A DNA stretch of 52,911 nt, taken from contig JAIRVG010000102.1 in NCBI GenBank assembly GCA_031253995.1, forward strand, positions 1-52,911, in the 5' to 3' direction. The stretch comes from Paucimonas sp. (GTDB lineage: Bacteria > Pseudomonadota > Gammaproteobacteria > Pseudomonadales > Pseudomonadaceae). Of the stretch, positions 1-8,809 are shown one piece after another (positions within the stretch are counted from its first letter, which is position 1; every line of letters begins with the position of its first letter). Below the pieces are notes generated by a model. It was given only the letters and a program-made list of their open reading frames with translations, did not search any database and was not told the origin of the DNA. A program made the translations under genes and the position numbers.

Positions 1-118
1 CGCCGCCCGCGCGGCGCTCGATCTCAAGGCCGCTACAAGGCTAAAGGCGGGCGCCTGGCAGCCCCGACGCGGTTTATCGTCAGGCGTGCAGATACCCATC
101 CACCAATGCAACACCCAC
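1..118. other. Window edge, no gene assigned
   Basis: This stretch precedes the terminator of the efflux operon. All three plus-strand frames are short or run on as a shadow of the opposite-strand oprN-type gene, and no frame shows a recognisable motif. It could hold the tail of a neighbouring gene that lies outside the window, but I cannot support one. Confidence 0.3.
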
Positions 119-152
119 AAAAAAGCCCCGCCAGGCATACACCCAGCGGGGC
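119..152 (-). terminator. Rho-independent terminator of the mexEF-oprN-type operon
   Basis: Read on the minus strand, a 7-bp GC stem (gccccgc / gcggggc at 125-131 and 146-152) is followed by a run of six T residues at 119-124. It lies about 40 bases past the stop codon of the outer membrane channel gene, as expected for the end of the efflux operon. A short A-run on the other side could let it work weakly in both directions. Confidence 0.85.
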
Positions 153-193
153 AAAAAGGTCGGCCTAAACCAACCAAAGGAGCCTCGAAACCA

Positions 194-1618
194 TCATTGC
201 ACCGAAGCGACCGCCTCCGCTTGCCAGCCACCGCCGAGCGCCTTGTAGATCGCGACAATCCCGCGATACAACTCGACCTCGCCCTGGGCCTGGGCATCTT
301 CCGCAGCCAGCTTTTCCCGCTCGGCATCCAGCAGCACCAGGTAATCCACCGTACCTTCGCGATAACGAATCGACGCCAGGTCCGCCGCCTTGCGGCTGGC
401 CTCGCTCTGCTTCAACAGCGACAGCAACCGCTGCTGGCGCTTGCCGTAGTCGCTGAAGGCGTTTTCCGATTCTTCCAGTGCCAGCAATACCTGCTGCTCA
501 TAGGTCGCCAGCGCGCCCTCGGCCTCGGCATTGGCCCCGCGCAAGCGGGCGCGCACGCTGCCCAGGTCGAACGCCGCCCAGGTGATGCTCGGGCCCAGGG
601 CCCAGGCCGAGGCGGCCGACGAGCCGATCTGCGAGCCGCGCCCTGCGGTGAAACCAAGGAAGCCACTGAGGCTGACCCGCGGGAACAGGTCCGCCGTCGC
701 CACGCCGACATTGGCGGTCGCTGCCGCCAGTTGCCGTTCAGCACGACGGATATCAGGACGGCGCTGCAGCAGCTCACCCGGATCCCCCACCGGCAAGGCC
801 TTGGCGATCGCCGGCAACTGCGCTGGCGACAGGTCGACCGTGAGCGCATCCGGCCGCTGGCCGAGCAGGGTGGCGATGCGATTGCGCGCCCGGACCTGCT
901 CCGCCTGCAACTGCGGCACGCTGGCTTCGACTGCCGCCAGGCGGGCATCGGCACGCACCACGTCCAGTTCGTTGCCCACCCCGGCATCGCGCAGGGTCTC
1001 GGTGATGCCCCGGGAGTCCTGCTGGGTCTTGAGGTTGGCCAGGGCGATCTTCTCGCGCAACTGCGCACCACGCAGTTGCCCATAGGCATCCACCAGCTCG
1101 GCGATCAGGCTCACCTGCAGTTGCTGCAGGTCGGCCTGGGCCGCGGCTTCCTGGGCTTCGCTGGCTTCCAGTTGGCGCTGGATGCGGCCGAACAGGTCGA
1201 GCTCCCAGGCCATGTCCAGGCCCAGGTCGTAGCGCTCGCTGTTGACCCGGTCTTCGGTCTGTCCAGGAATCTGGCCCTTGCCGAGGTTGCTGCTGGCACG
1301 GCTGGTCACGGTCGGCAGGGCGTCGTTGTCGACGTCGTCGCGGATCGCCCGGGCCGCCTTGAGGCGGGCGAAGGCGACGCGCAGGTCACGGTTGCCGTTC
1401 AGCGACTGGGTGACGAGCTGATCCAGCACCGGGTCTTCGAACTGGTGCCACCAGGCGCTTTCGAAGCGGCTGCGGTCCAGGCCGGCCTGGCCATCGACGG
1501 CGGCCAGGTGCGCGGCGGCGGTGTCCGGGGTCTTGTAGTCCGGGCCCACGGCGCAGGCGCTCAGGGCCAGCACCAGCAGGCTCGGCAGCCACAGTCTGTT
1601 CAGGGTTGCAGCGTTCAT
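194..1618 (-). CDS. oprN: RND efflux outer membrane channel lipoprotein (OprN-type)
   Basis: Outer membrane factor of a tripartite RND pump, 474 residues, the usual size for the OprM/OprN/TolC-like (NodT) family. The N-terminus is a lipoprotein signal with lipobox LSAC, so Cys22 should be acylated. The rest shows the duplicated OMF architecture, with long helices rich in Ala, Gln and Leu (for example around residues 190-240 and 390-440). The start codon overlaps the stop of the upstream permease gene by four bases (ATGA), which indicates translational coupling. As last gene of mexE-mexF-oprN it gives drug efflux its exit through the outer membrane. The assignment to OprN rather than OprM rests mainly on its MexF-type partner. 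Confidence 0.9.
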   Translation of the reverse strand: MNAATLNRLWLPSLLVLALSACAVGPDYKTPDTAAAHLAAVDGQAGLDRSRFESAWWHQFEDPVLDQLVTQSLNGNRDLRVAFARLKAARAIRDDVDNDALPTVTSRASSNLGKGQIPGQTEDRVNSERYDLGLDMAWELDLFGRIQRQLEASEAQEAAAQADLQQLQVSLIAELVDAYGQLRGAQLREKIALANLKTQQDSRGITETLRDAGVGNELDVVRADARLAAVEASVPQLQAEQVRARNRIATLLGQRPDALTVDLSPAQLPAIAKALPVGDPGELLQRRPDIRRAERQLAAATANVGVATADLFPRVSLSGFLGFTAGRGSQIGSSAASAWALGPSITWAAFDLGSVRARLRGANAEAEGALATYEQQVLLALEESENAFSDYGKRQQRLLSLLKQSEASRKAADLASIRYREGTVDYLVLLDAEREKLAAEDAQAQGEVELYRGIVAIYKALGGGWQAEAVASVQ

Positions 1619-4600
1619 GCGTGGTTCTCCAGCGCCGGCAGCCGCGCGGCCTTGCGCGCCTGGCTGCGTTCGACGTAACGACGGATCAGGACAAAGAACA
1701 CCGGGGTCAGCAGCAGGCCGAAAATCGTCACGCCGATCATCCCGGAGAACACCGCCACACCCATGGCGTGACGCATCTCGGCACCGGCACCGGAGGAGAA
1801 CACCAGCGGTACCACACCCATGATGAAGGCGAACGAGGTCATCAGGATTGGCCGCAGACGCAGGCGGCAGGCTTCCAGTACCGCGGCCAGCGGGTCGAGA
1901 CCCTCAGCCTGCTTGTCCTTGGCGAACTCGACGATCAGGATCGCGTTCTTGCACGCCAGCCCCACCAGTACGATCAAGCCGATCTGGGTGAAGATGTTGT
2001 TGTCGCTACCGGACAGGATCACCCCGGTAATCGCCGACAGCAGGGTCATCGGCACGATCAGGATCACCGCCAGCGGCAGGCTCCAGCTTTCGTACTGGGC
2101 GGCCAGCACCAGGAAGGCCAGCAGCACGCAGAGCGGGAAGACGAACAGCGCGGTATTGCCGGCGAGGATCTGCTGGTAGGTCAGCTCGGTCCACTCGAAG
2201 GTCATGCCATTGGGCAGTTCCTCCTTCAGCAGTTTCTCCATGGCTTTTTCCGCCTGGCCGGAGCTGTAGCCGGGGGCTGCGGCACCGTTGATCTCGGCGG
2301 TGATGAAGCCGTTGTAGTGCATCACGCGGTCCGGGCCCGAGGTGTCGCTGACCTTGATGAAGGTCGCCAGCGGGATCATCTCGTCCTGGTTGTTGCGCAC
2401 CTTCAACTGGCCGATCTGCTCGGCGTCGAGGCGGAACTGCTGCTCGGCCTGGACGTTGACCTGGTAGGTGCGGCCAAAGCGGTTGAAGTCGTTGGCGTAC
2501 AGCGAACCCAGGTAGATCTGCAGGGTGTCGAAGATGTCGTTGATGGCCACGCCGTGGGTCTTGGCTTTCTCGCGGTCGATGGCAGCATCGACCTGGGGCA
2601 CGTTCACCTGGTAGCTGGTGAACAGGCCAGCCAGTTCCGGCACGTTGTGGCTCTTGGCGATAACGTTCTGCACTTCCTTGTACAGCGCTTCATAACCCAG
2701 GTTGCCGCGGTCCTCGATCTGCAGGCGGAAACCGCCGATGGTGCCCAGCCCCTGTACCGGCGGCGGCGGGAAGATGGCGATGTAGGCGTCCTGGATATCG
2801 GCGAACTGGGCGTTCAGCGCGGCGGCGATGGCACCGGCCGACTGGCTCGGGTCCTTGCGCTCGTCGAACGGCTTGAGCGGGGTGAACACGATGCCGCTGT
2901 TGGGGCTGTTGGTGAAGCCGTTGATCGACAGGCCCGGGAAGGCTACCGAGTCGGCCACGCCGGGTTGCTTCAGGGCGATCTCGCTCATCTTCTTGATCAC
3001 CGCTTCGGTGCGGTCGAGGCTGGCCGCGTCCGGCAGTTGGGCGAAGGCCACCAGGTACTGCTTGTCCTGCGCCGGGACGAAGCCGGTCGGGGTGGACGAG
3101 AAGCCCAGGTAGGTCAGGCCCATCAGCCCGGCATAGACGAACAACGCCACGCCACTGCGACGGATGACCCGGCCGACGGTGCCGACATAGCTATGGCTGG
3201 CACGCTCGAAGAAGCGGTTGAACGGACGGAACAGCCAGCCACCCAGCAGGCGATCCAGCAGCAGGGAGAAGCGGTCCTTCGGCTCGTGGTGCCCCTTGAG
3301 CAGCACGGCGGCCAGGGCCGGCGACAGGGTCAGCGAGTTGAAGGCCGAGATCACCGTGGAGATGGCGATGGTCAGGGCGAACTGCTTGTAGAACTGCCCG
3401 GTAAGCCCGGAGATGAACGCCGCCGGGACGAACACGGCGCACAGCACCAGGGCGGTGGCGATGATCGGGCCGGTCACTTCGCCCATGGCCTTTTGCGTGG
3501 CTTCGAGGGGCTTGAGGCCCAGCTCGATGTTGCGCTCGACGTTCTCCACCACGACGATGGCGTCGTCCACCACGATACCGATGGCCAGTACCAGGCCGAA
3601 CAGCGACAGGGCGTTGAGCGAGAAGCCGAACAGGTGCATCACCGCAAAGGTACCGATCAGCGATACCGGCACGGCCACCAGCGGGATGATCGAGGCGCGC
3701 CAGGTCTGCAGGAACAGGATCACCACCAGCACCACGAGGATCAGCGCTTCGAACAGGGTGTGCACCACCGCTTCGATCGAGCCGCGGACGAACACGGTCG
3801 GGTCGTAGACGATGCTGTAGTCCATGCCTTCGGGGAAGCTCTGCTTGAGCTCGGCCATCTTCGCCCGCACTTCGTCGGAGATCTCGATGGCGTTGGAGCC
3901 CGGGCGCTGGAAGATCGGGATGGCCACCGCCGGCTGGTTGTTCAGCAGCGAGCGCAGGGCGTACTGGCTGGAACCCAGCTCGACCCGGGCGATGTCCTTC
4001 AGGCGGGTGATTTCGCCGTTCTCGCCGGAACGGATGATGATGTTCTCGAACTCTTCCTCGCTGACCAGGCGGCCCTGGGTGTTGACCGAGAGCTGGAAGC
4101 TGGTGGCGTTCGGCGCCGGTGGTGCGCCGAGCTGGCCGGCAGCGACCTGGCGGTTCTGCTCGCGGATGGCGCTGACCACGTCGCTGGCGGTCAGGTTGCG
4201 CGAGGCGGTCTTGTTCGGGTCGAGCCAGACCCGCAGCGAGTAGTCGCCCATGCCGAACAGCTGCACGTCACCCACGCCGCCCAGGCGCGCCAGCTCGTCC
4301 TTGATGTTGAGGATGGCGTAGTTGGACAGGTAGAGCATGTCGTAGCGGTTATCCGGCGAGGTCAGGTGCACGACCATGGTCAGGTCGGGCGAAGCCTTGT
4401 CGACGGTGATGCCGATGCGCGTCACTTCTTCCGGAAGCTTGGGCTGGGTGCGCGTCACGCGGTTCTGCACCTGGACCTGGGCGTTGTCCAGGTCGGTGCC
4501 CAGGGCGAAGGTGATGGTCAGGGTGATCTTGCCGTCGGCGGTGGACTGCGAGGACATGTAGAGCATGTTCTCGACACCGGTGATGGCTTGCTCAAGGGGC

Positions 4601-4794
4601 GCGGCGACGGTTTCGCCGATCACCTTGGGGTTGGCGCCGGGGAAGTTGGCGCGTACCACCACGGTGGGCGGCACCACTTCCGGGTATTCGCTGATCGGCA
4701 ACTGGAACAGCGAGATCGCGCCGGCGATCAGGATCAGCAGCGACAGCACGGCGGCGAAGATCGGCCGGGTGATGAAGAACTTGGAAAAATTCAT
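1615..4794 (-). CDS. mexF: RND multidrug efflux permease, MexF-type
   Basis: Inner membrane proton-driven drug transporter of the HAE1 RND family, 1059 residues, the family's normal length. It opens with the typical MNFSKFFITRPIFAAVLSLL first membrane helix and contains the periplasmic porter domains and two groups of membrane helices. The proton-relay motif GIVVDDAIVVVENVER lies near residue 405. From memory of the P. aeruginosa protein, similarity to MexF is very high along the whole length, including the PPPPVQGLGTIGGF segment. It lies 15 bases downstream of the adaptor gene and overlaps the channel gene. MexEF-OprN pumps export chloramphenicol, fluoroquinolones and quorum-sensing precursors in P. 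aeruginosa; substrates here are inferred. No MexT-like regulator is visible in the window. Confidence 0.95.
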   Translation of the reverse strand: MNFSKFFITRPIFAAVLSLLILIAGAISLFQLPISEYPEVVPPTVVVRANFPGANPKVIGETVAAPLEQAITGVENMLYMSSQSTADGKITLTITFALGTDLDNAQVQVQNRVTRTQPKLPEEVTRIGITVDKASPDLTMVVHLTSPDNRYDMLYLSNYAILNIKDELARLGGVGDVQLFGMGDYSLRVWLDPNKTASRNLTASDVVSAIREQNRQVAAGQLGAPPAPNATSFQLSVNTQGRLVSEEEFENIIIRSGENGEITRLKDIARVELGSSQYALRSLLNNQPAVAIPIFQRPGSNAIEISDEVRAKMAELKQSFPEGMDYSIVYDPTVFVRGSIEAVVHTLFEALILVVLVVILFLQTWRASIIPLVAVPVSLIGTFAVMHLFGFSLNALSLFGLVLAIGIVVDDAIVVVENVERNIELGLKPLEATQKAMGEVTGPIIATALVLCAVFVPAAFISGLTGQFYKQFALTIAISTVISAFNSLTLSPALAAVLLKGHHEPKDRFSLLLDRLLGGWLFRPFNRFFERASHSYVGTVGRVIRRSGVALFVYAGLMGLTYLGFSSTPTGFVPAQDKQYLVAFAQLPDAASLDRTEAVIKKMSEIALKQPGVADSVAFPGLSINGFTNSPNSGIVFTPLKPFDERKDPSQSAGAIAAALNAQFADIQDAYIAIFPPPPVQGLGTIGGFRLQIEDRGNLGYEALYKEVQNVIAKSHNVPELAGLFTSYQVNVPQVDAAIDREKAKTHGVAINDIFDTLQIYLGSLYANDFNRFGRTYQVNVQAEQQFRLDAEQIGQLKVRNNQDEMIPLATFIKVSDTSGPDRVMHYNGFITAEINGAAAPGYSSGQAEKAMEKLLKEELPNGMTFEWTELTYQQILAGNTALFVFPLCVLLAFLVLAAQYESWSLPLAVILIVPMTLLSAITGVILSGSDNNIFTQIGLIVLVGLACKNAILIVEFAKDKQAEGLDPLAAVLEACRLRLRPILMTSFAFIMGVVPLVFSSGAGAEMRHAMGVAVFSGMIGVTIFGLLLTPVFFVLIRRYVERSQARKAARLPALENHA

Positions 4795-4809
4795 TGGAGT
4801 CGTCGTCCC

Positions 4810-6054
4810 TTAACCGCGTGGGGTCGCGGCGCTGGCGAGCTTGACCGTGGCCTTGCCGTTATCGACAGGCTGACGGTTGGCGGCTTCCAGGGCCTGGCGC
4901 TGTTGGGCGAGGGCGGCGAGGGTGGTCTCGCTGGCCATCGGCGTTTCTTCAGGGGTGACCGGTGAGCCGGGACGTACCCGCTGCAGGCCCTTGACCACGA
5001 TGCGGTCTTCCTTGCTCAGGCCGGAGCGCACGATGCGCAGGCCTTCGAGTTTCGGACCGAGCTCGACCGGGCGGTAATCGGCCTTGTTGTCCTTGTCCAT
5101 GACCAGCACGAACTTCTTGCCCAGGTCGGTGCCCACGGCTTCGTCGTTGATCAGCACGGCGTCGTAGGTGGCGCTGCCCACCAGTTTCAGGCGCGCATAG
5201 AGGCCCGGGGTGAACTGGCCGTCGCGGTTGTCGAACACGGCGCGACCGCGGATGGTGCCGGTCTTGGGGTTGACCTGGTTGTCGACGAAGTTCATCTGGC
5301 CCAGGTGCGGGTTGCCGGTTTCGTTGGACAGGCCCAGGTACACCGGGGTGCTCTGGCCGCGCTGGCCTTCGCGGGCCAGCTGGGTGTACTTGAGGTACAC
5401 GCGCTCGTCGGCATCGAAGTAGGCGTAGACGCGGTCGGTGGAAACCACGCTGGTGAGCGGGGTGACGTCGGCGGTGACGATGTTGCCGGCGGTGAACTGG
5501 GCGCGGCTGACCCGGCCGCTGATGGGGGCGGTGACGCGGGTGAAGCTCAGGTTCAGCTTGGCCAGGTCCAGTTGCGCCTGGATCGCCGCGACGCCGGCGC
5601 GGGCTTCGGCGGCGGCGCTGGTGCGCGACTCGGCAAGCTCGGCGGAGATGGCGTTGCTGTTGCGCAGGCGTTCACCGCGCTGGGCTTCGTTTTCCGAGCG
5701 GATGGCGGTGGCGCGGGCTTGTTGCAGCTGGGCTTCGAGGCGGCGGACTTCGGCCTGGAACGGACGCGGGTCGATCTGGAACAGCAGGTCGCCTTTGTTC
5801 ACCTGGGCGCCTTCGGTGAAGGCCACCTGGTCGATCTGCCCGGAGACGCGGGGGCGGACTTCGACGGTTTCCGGGGCTTCGAGGCGGCCGGTGAACTCGT
5901 CCCATTCATTGATCGGTTGCTCCAGCACCTTGGCCACGCTGACTTTTGGGGCCATTGGCGCCTGGACCGCTTCCGGGGTGCGACCGCAGGCACTCATCAC
6001 CAGAAGGGCTAAAGCTGCAAGGGGATAGCGCAAGGGTTTGAGTGACTGCTCCAT
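4810..6054 (-). CDS. mexE: RND efflux periplasmic adaptor lipoprotein, MexE-type
   Basis: Membrane fusion protein that links the RND permease to the outer membrane channel; 414 residues. The signal peptide ends in lipobox MSAC, with Cys23 as the lipid-anchored residue. The biotinyl-lipoyl-like segment (EVRPRVSGQIDQVAFTEGAQ, about residues 70-90), an alpha-helical hairpin rich in Gln/Ala/Arg and the beta-barrel domain follow in family order. The chosen ATG at 6054 has a GGCGGAG ribosome site six to seven bases upstream and begins the lipoprotein signal. An in-frame codon farther upstream (6222) would put 56 unrelated residues before that signal and is rejected. First gene of the efflux operon; its promoter should lie between 6055 and about 6200. 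Confidence 0.93.
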   Translation of the reverse strand: MEQSLKPLRYPLAALALLVMSACGRTPEAVQAPMAPKVSVAKVLEQPINEWDEFTGRLEAPETVEVRPRVSGQIDQVAFTEGAQVNKGDLLFQIDPRPFQAEVRRLEAQLQQARATAIRSENEAQRGERLRNSNAISAELAESRTSAAAEARAGVAAIQAQLDLAKLNLSFTRVTAPISGRVSRAQFTAGNIVTADVTPLTSVVSTDRVYAYFDADERVYLKYTQLAREGQRGQSTPVYLGLSNETGNPHLGQMNFVDNQVNPKTGTIRGRAVFDNRDGQFTPGLYARLKLVGSATYDAVLINDEAVGTDLGKKFVLVMDKDNKADYRPVELGPKLEGLRIVRSGLSKEDRIVVKGLQRVRPGSPVTPEETPMASETTLAALAQQRQALEAANRQPVDNGKATVKLASAATPRG

Positions 6055-6209
6055 GGAGAACTCCGCCAATGTATTGATAGTGGGCGGATTCTGCGTTTTG
6101 CCGGGGGCGGCGACGAATCGAACGAAGCGAAGGTGACTATCACGGGGAATGATGGAAGTGCGGTGATCTCGCGTGGCGTTGATAGTTGAAGTCAGTTCAC
6201 CGCGGACAG

Positions 6210-6252
6210 TGTGGGAGTCCACCCAGCCCAGCGGGCTGGGTGGACTCCCACA
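6210..6252. repeat. Perfect 20-bp inverted repeat (REP-like hairpin)
   Basis: The arms at 6210-6229 and 6233-6252 are perfect reverse complements separated by only three bases (agc). The outer sequence gtgggag...ctcccac matches the ends of P. putida-type REP elements, such as the one at 31811-31902. It sits between the 3' end of the TonB receptor gene and the start region of the mexE-type gene, both on the minus strand, so it may end the receptor transcript and insulate the efflux promoter. No T-run follows, so a classical terminator is not certain. Confidence 0.75.
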
Positions 6253-6276
6253 GAAGGGGCGGGTCGCCGTGGCCCC

Positions 6277-8712
6277 TCAGAACCTGTAATCCAGGCTCAT
6301 CAACACATTGCGCGGATCACCATAGAAGTTGTGGTCATAGTCCACCGCCTTGTAGTACCGGCGGTCGAACACGTTATTGAGGTTAAGCGCCGCCGTCAGG
6401 TGCTCGTCGAAGTCATACGCCACCCGCGCATTCCACACCGCATAGCCCCCTTGCTCGCGGCCGTAGTAGCCATACCCCGCCGCCCGGCTCTGGGCATTCA
6501 CCCCACCGCCTACGGACAGCGCCTTCCACTCGCCCGGCAACCGATAGTTGGCCCAGGTGCGCAGGATATGCTTCGGCGTATCCGTGGTCCCGGTGATGTT
6601 CGCCGCCGTGGTCGCCGGCGCTTCATCCAGGTACTTGATAAGGTTCAGGGTATAGGCCGCATACAGCTCCAGCCCCGTGGCCACCTCGCCACTCAGCTCC
6701 GCCTCGAAACCGCGGCTGCGGATGGTGCCCGACGGTACATAGCAGGTCCCGCCGCAGCGTGCCGTGGCCGTGGCCGAGTCCACCGACGAATCCACCAGGC
6801 CGATATTGTCCTGCTCCATCTGGTACAGGGCGAGACTGCTGTTCAGGCGGCCGCCGAAATGCTCACCCTTGAGGCCGATCTCGTAACTGGTGCCGGTACG
6901 CGGCTCCAGGATCGCCCCGGCGGCGGTACGCTGGGTCTGCGGCTTGAAGATCTCGGTGTAGCTGGCGTAGGCGTTCCAGTCCTCGTCGAGGGCATAGACC
7001 AGGCCGGCATAAGGTGTCAGCTTGTCGGTCTTGCGCGCCTCGCTGCGGCTGGCACCCCAGGGACCCACATCGTCGAACACCGTGCGGAAGCTGGACAGGC
7101 GACCGCCGACGATCAGCGACAGGCGCTCGCCGAGCTGGTAGTCGCCCACCGCATAGACGCCTTTCTGAGTCGAGGTATAGCCGTCATCCCATGTGTTCGC
7201 GGCATAGATGGATGCGTCGCTGGGCTCGGCCACGTCCAGGTTGGGGGTGAACACATTCAGCGGCCGCACCACGTTGTAGCGCGCGCCCCACACGTCGTGG
7301 CTCTTCAGGCGCGAATAGTTGCCGCCGACCGTCACGCCCAGGCGCCGGTCGAACACCTGCAGGTCCCCGGTGGCATTGAGATCGCCTCCCCAGTGCTCGG
7401 AGAAATAGTCGAAGGCATAGGCATCACCGGAGAAGCCGGTGGTCGAGTCGATGCGGCCACGGCGCTGCAGGTACTTGAAGTCGTTGAACTCGCGGATATT
7501 GACCAGGCTGCCCTTGAGCTTCCAGGTGTCGCCGAGCTGGTGGGTGAGGTCCAGGTAGTAGGTATCCTGGCGCTTGTCCCAGCTGTCCCACTTCGTGCCC
7601 AGGTAGGTCGAGCGGCCGAAGCGCGGCATGCTGCCGTCGCTGTAGTTGGGCAGGCCCATGGTGTAGGGCGTGGCGTCGGTGCGTTCGTGGCTGTAGCCCA
7701 GGCCCAGGGTGGTGCGGTCACTGATATCGAAGTCCAGGGCTGCGTAGTAGGTCTGGTTGTCTGCACCCACCTCGTCGACGAAGGAGTTCGTGGTGTCGTA
7801 GTCCGCCACCAGCCGTCCGCGCAGGCGGCCTTCGCTGTCCAGCGGGCCGCTGGTATCCAGTTGCGCGCCATAGTGGTCCCAGGAGCCGGCCTTGGCACTG
7901 AGGTGGGTCTGGGCCTCGGTCGTGGGGCGCTTGCGCACCAGGTTGACCGCCCCGGACGGATCGCCGCCGCCTTCGAGCAGGCCCTGCGGGCCGCGCAGCA
8001 CTTCGACCCGGTCGAAAATCGCGCTCTGCCCGCTGAAGCTGGAGCCACGGGCATACAGCTGGCGCTCCAGCGGCACGCTGTCGTACTGGAAGCTGTTGAG
8101 GAAGAAGCCCCGGGAATAGAACTGGCTGCCGGTGAACGACGGCACCACGGTGATCCCCGGTGTCTGCGCCAGGGCATCGGTGACGGTGCGCAGGTTCTGC
8201 TGGTCCATGCGTTCGCGTGTCACCACGCTGACCGACTGCGGGATGTCCTTGACCCGCTTGTTGCCCTTGCCGATGGAGGTGACCGGCGAGGTGAAGGACC
8301 CGGTGCCTTCGGTGGTGGCCGCGTCCCGGCGGGCATCCACCGTTGTGGCCCCCAGCTCCAGCGCGGCGCCGGTCGGGGCGGGTTGCAGCAGGTAGCGGTC
8401 GGCGCCGATGGGCTGGGCGCTCAGGCCGCTGCCGTCGAGCAGGATGTTCAGTGCCTGCTGCACCGGGTAGCGGCCGCGCAGGGCGTTGGTCTGCTTGCCG
8501 GCGGTGAGGCGGGTATCGCCGCTGAGGTAGATTCCGGCCTGCTCGGCGAACTGGTTGAGGCGCGTGCTGAGTGGCCCGGCGGGCAGATCGAAGGCCAGCA
8601 CGCGGGCCTGTTCGGCGGCCAGCGGTGCCAGCCCGGGCAGCACCGTGGCCGGGATCGACAGGGCCAGCGCCAGGGCCAGCGGGGTCAGGGGGGCGCGGGA
8701 AGATGACGGCAT
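6277..8712 (-). CDS. TonB-dependent siderophore receptor with STN signalling domain
   Basis: Outer membrane ferric-siderophore receptor of 811 residues. A signal peptide (about 1-33) is followed by a secretin/TonB short N-terminal (STN) domain at about residues 38-110, which marks receptors that signal through a FecR-type anti-sigma factor. The plug domain covers about 150-255 (IPQSVSVVTRERM, SRGFFLN, VEVLRGPQGLLEG), then a 22-strand-type barrel ending in the terminal aromatic pattern LDYRF. A ribosome site AAGGAA precedes the ATG by seven bases. It lies 97 bases downstream of the fecR-type gene, in the same direction as the sigma factor and FecR genes. It resembles the FpvA/FoxA class with a hydroxamate or mixed ligand, but the substrate cannot be read from sequence. 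Confidence 0.92.
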   Translation of the reverse strand: MPSSSRAPLTPLALALALSIPATVLPGLAPLAAEQARVLAFDLPAGPLSTRLNQFAEQAGIYLSGDTRLTAGKQTNALRGRYPVQQALNILLDGSGLSAQPIGADRYLLQPAPTGAALELGATTVDARRDAATTEGTGSFTSPVTSIGKGNKRVKDIPQSVSVVTRERMDQQNLRTVTDALAQTPGITVVPSFTGSQFYSRGFFLNSFQYDSVPLERQLYARGSSFSGQSAIFDRVEVLRGPQGLLEGGGDPSGAVNLVRKRPTTEAQTHLSAKAGSWDHYGAQLDTSGPLDSEGRLRGRLVADYDTTNSFVDEVGADNQTYYAALDFDISDRTTLGLGYSHERTDATPYTMGLPNYSDGSMPRFGRSTYLGTKWDSWDKRQDTYYLDLTHQLGDTWKLKGSLVNIREFNDFKYLQRRGRIDSTTGFSGDAYAFDYFSEHWGGDLNATGDLQVFDRRLGVTVGGNYSRLKSHDVWGARYNVVRPLNVFTPNLDVAEPSDASIYAANTWDDGYTSTQKGVYAVGDYQLGERLSLIVGGRLSSFRTVFDDVGPWGASRSEARKTDKLTPYAGLVYALDEDWNAYASYTEIFKPQTQRTAAGAILEPRTGTSYEIGLKGEHFGGRLNSSLALYQMEQDNIGLVDSSVDSATATARCGGTCYVPSGTIRSRGFEAELSGEVATGLELYAAYTLNLIKYLDEAPATTAANITGTTDTPKHILRTWANYRLPGEWKALSVGGGVNAQSRAAGYGYYGREQGGYAVWNARVAYDFDEHLTAALNLNNVFDRRYYKAVDYDHNFYGDPRNVLMSLDYRF

Positions 8713-8809
8713 GAAGGGTTCCTTGCATAAGTCGCTGTGCGGTTTCTATGGGCTTGAATCGAACGAGTCGAAAAAACCGGAAAGCGATCAGCGAACTTTT
8801 TTCAGCGCG

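Noticed and set aside
1606..4965. Very long open frame (1119 codons) on the plus strand opposite mexF
   Set aside because: It is a shadow of the high-GC mexF gene. Its translation is rich in His, Gln, Arg and Gly with no domain pattern, while the minus strand gives a full MexF-type permease.
6055..6222. N-terminal extension of the mexE-type protein by 56 residues
   Set aside because: The extension precedes a complete lipoprotein signal with lipobox, so it cannot be part of the exported protein; the ATG at 6054 has a good ribosome site.
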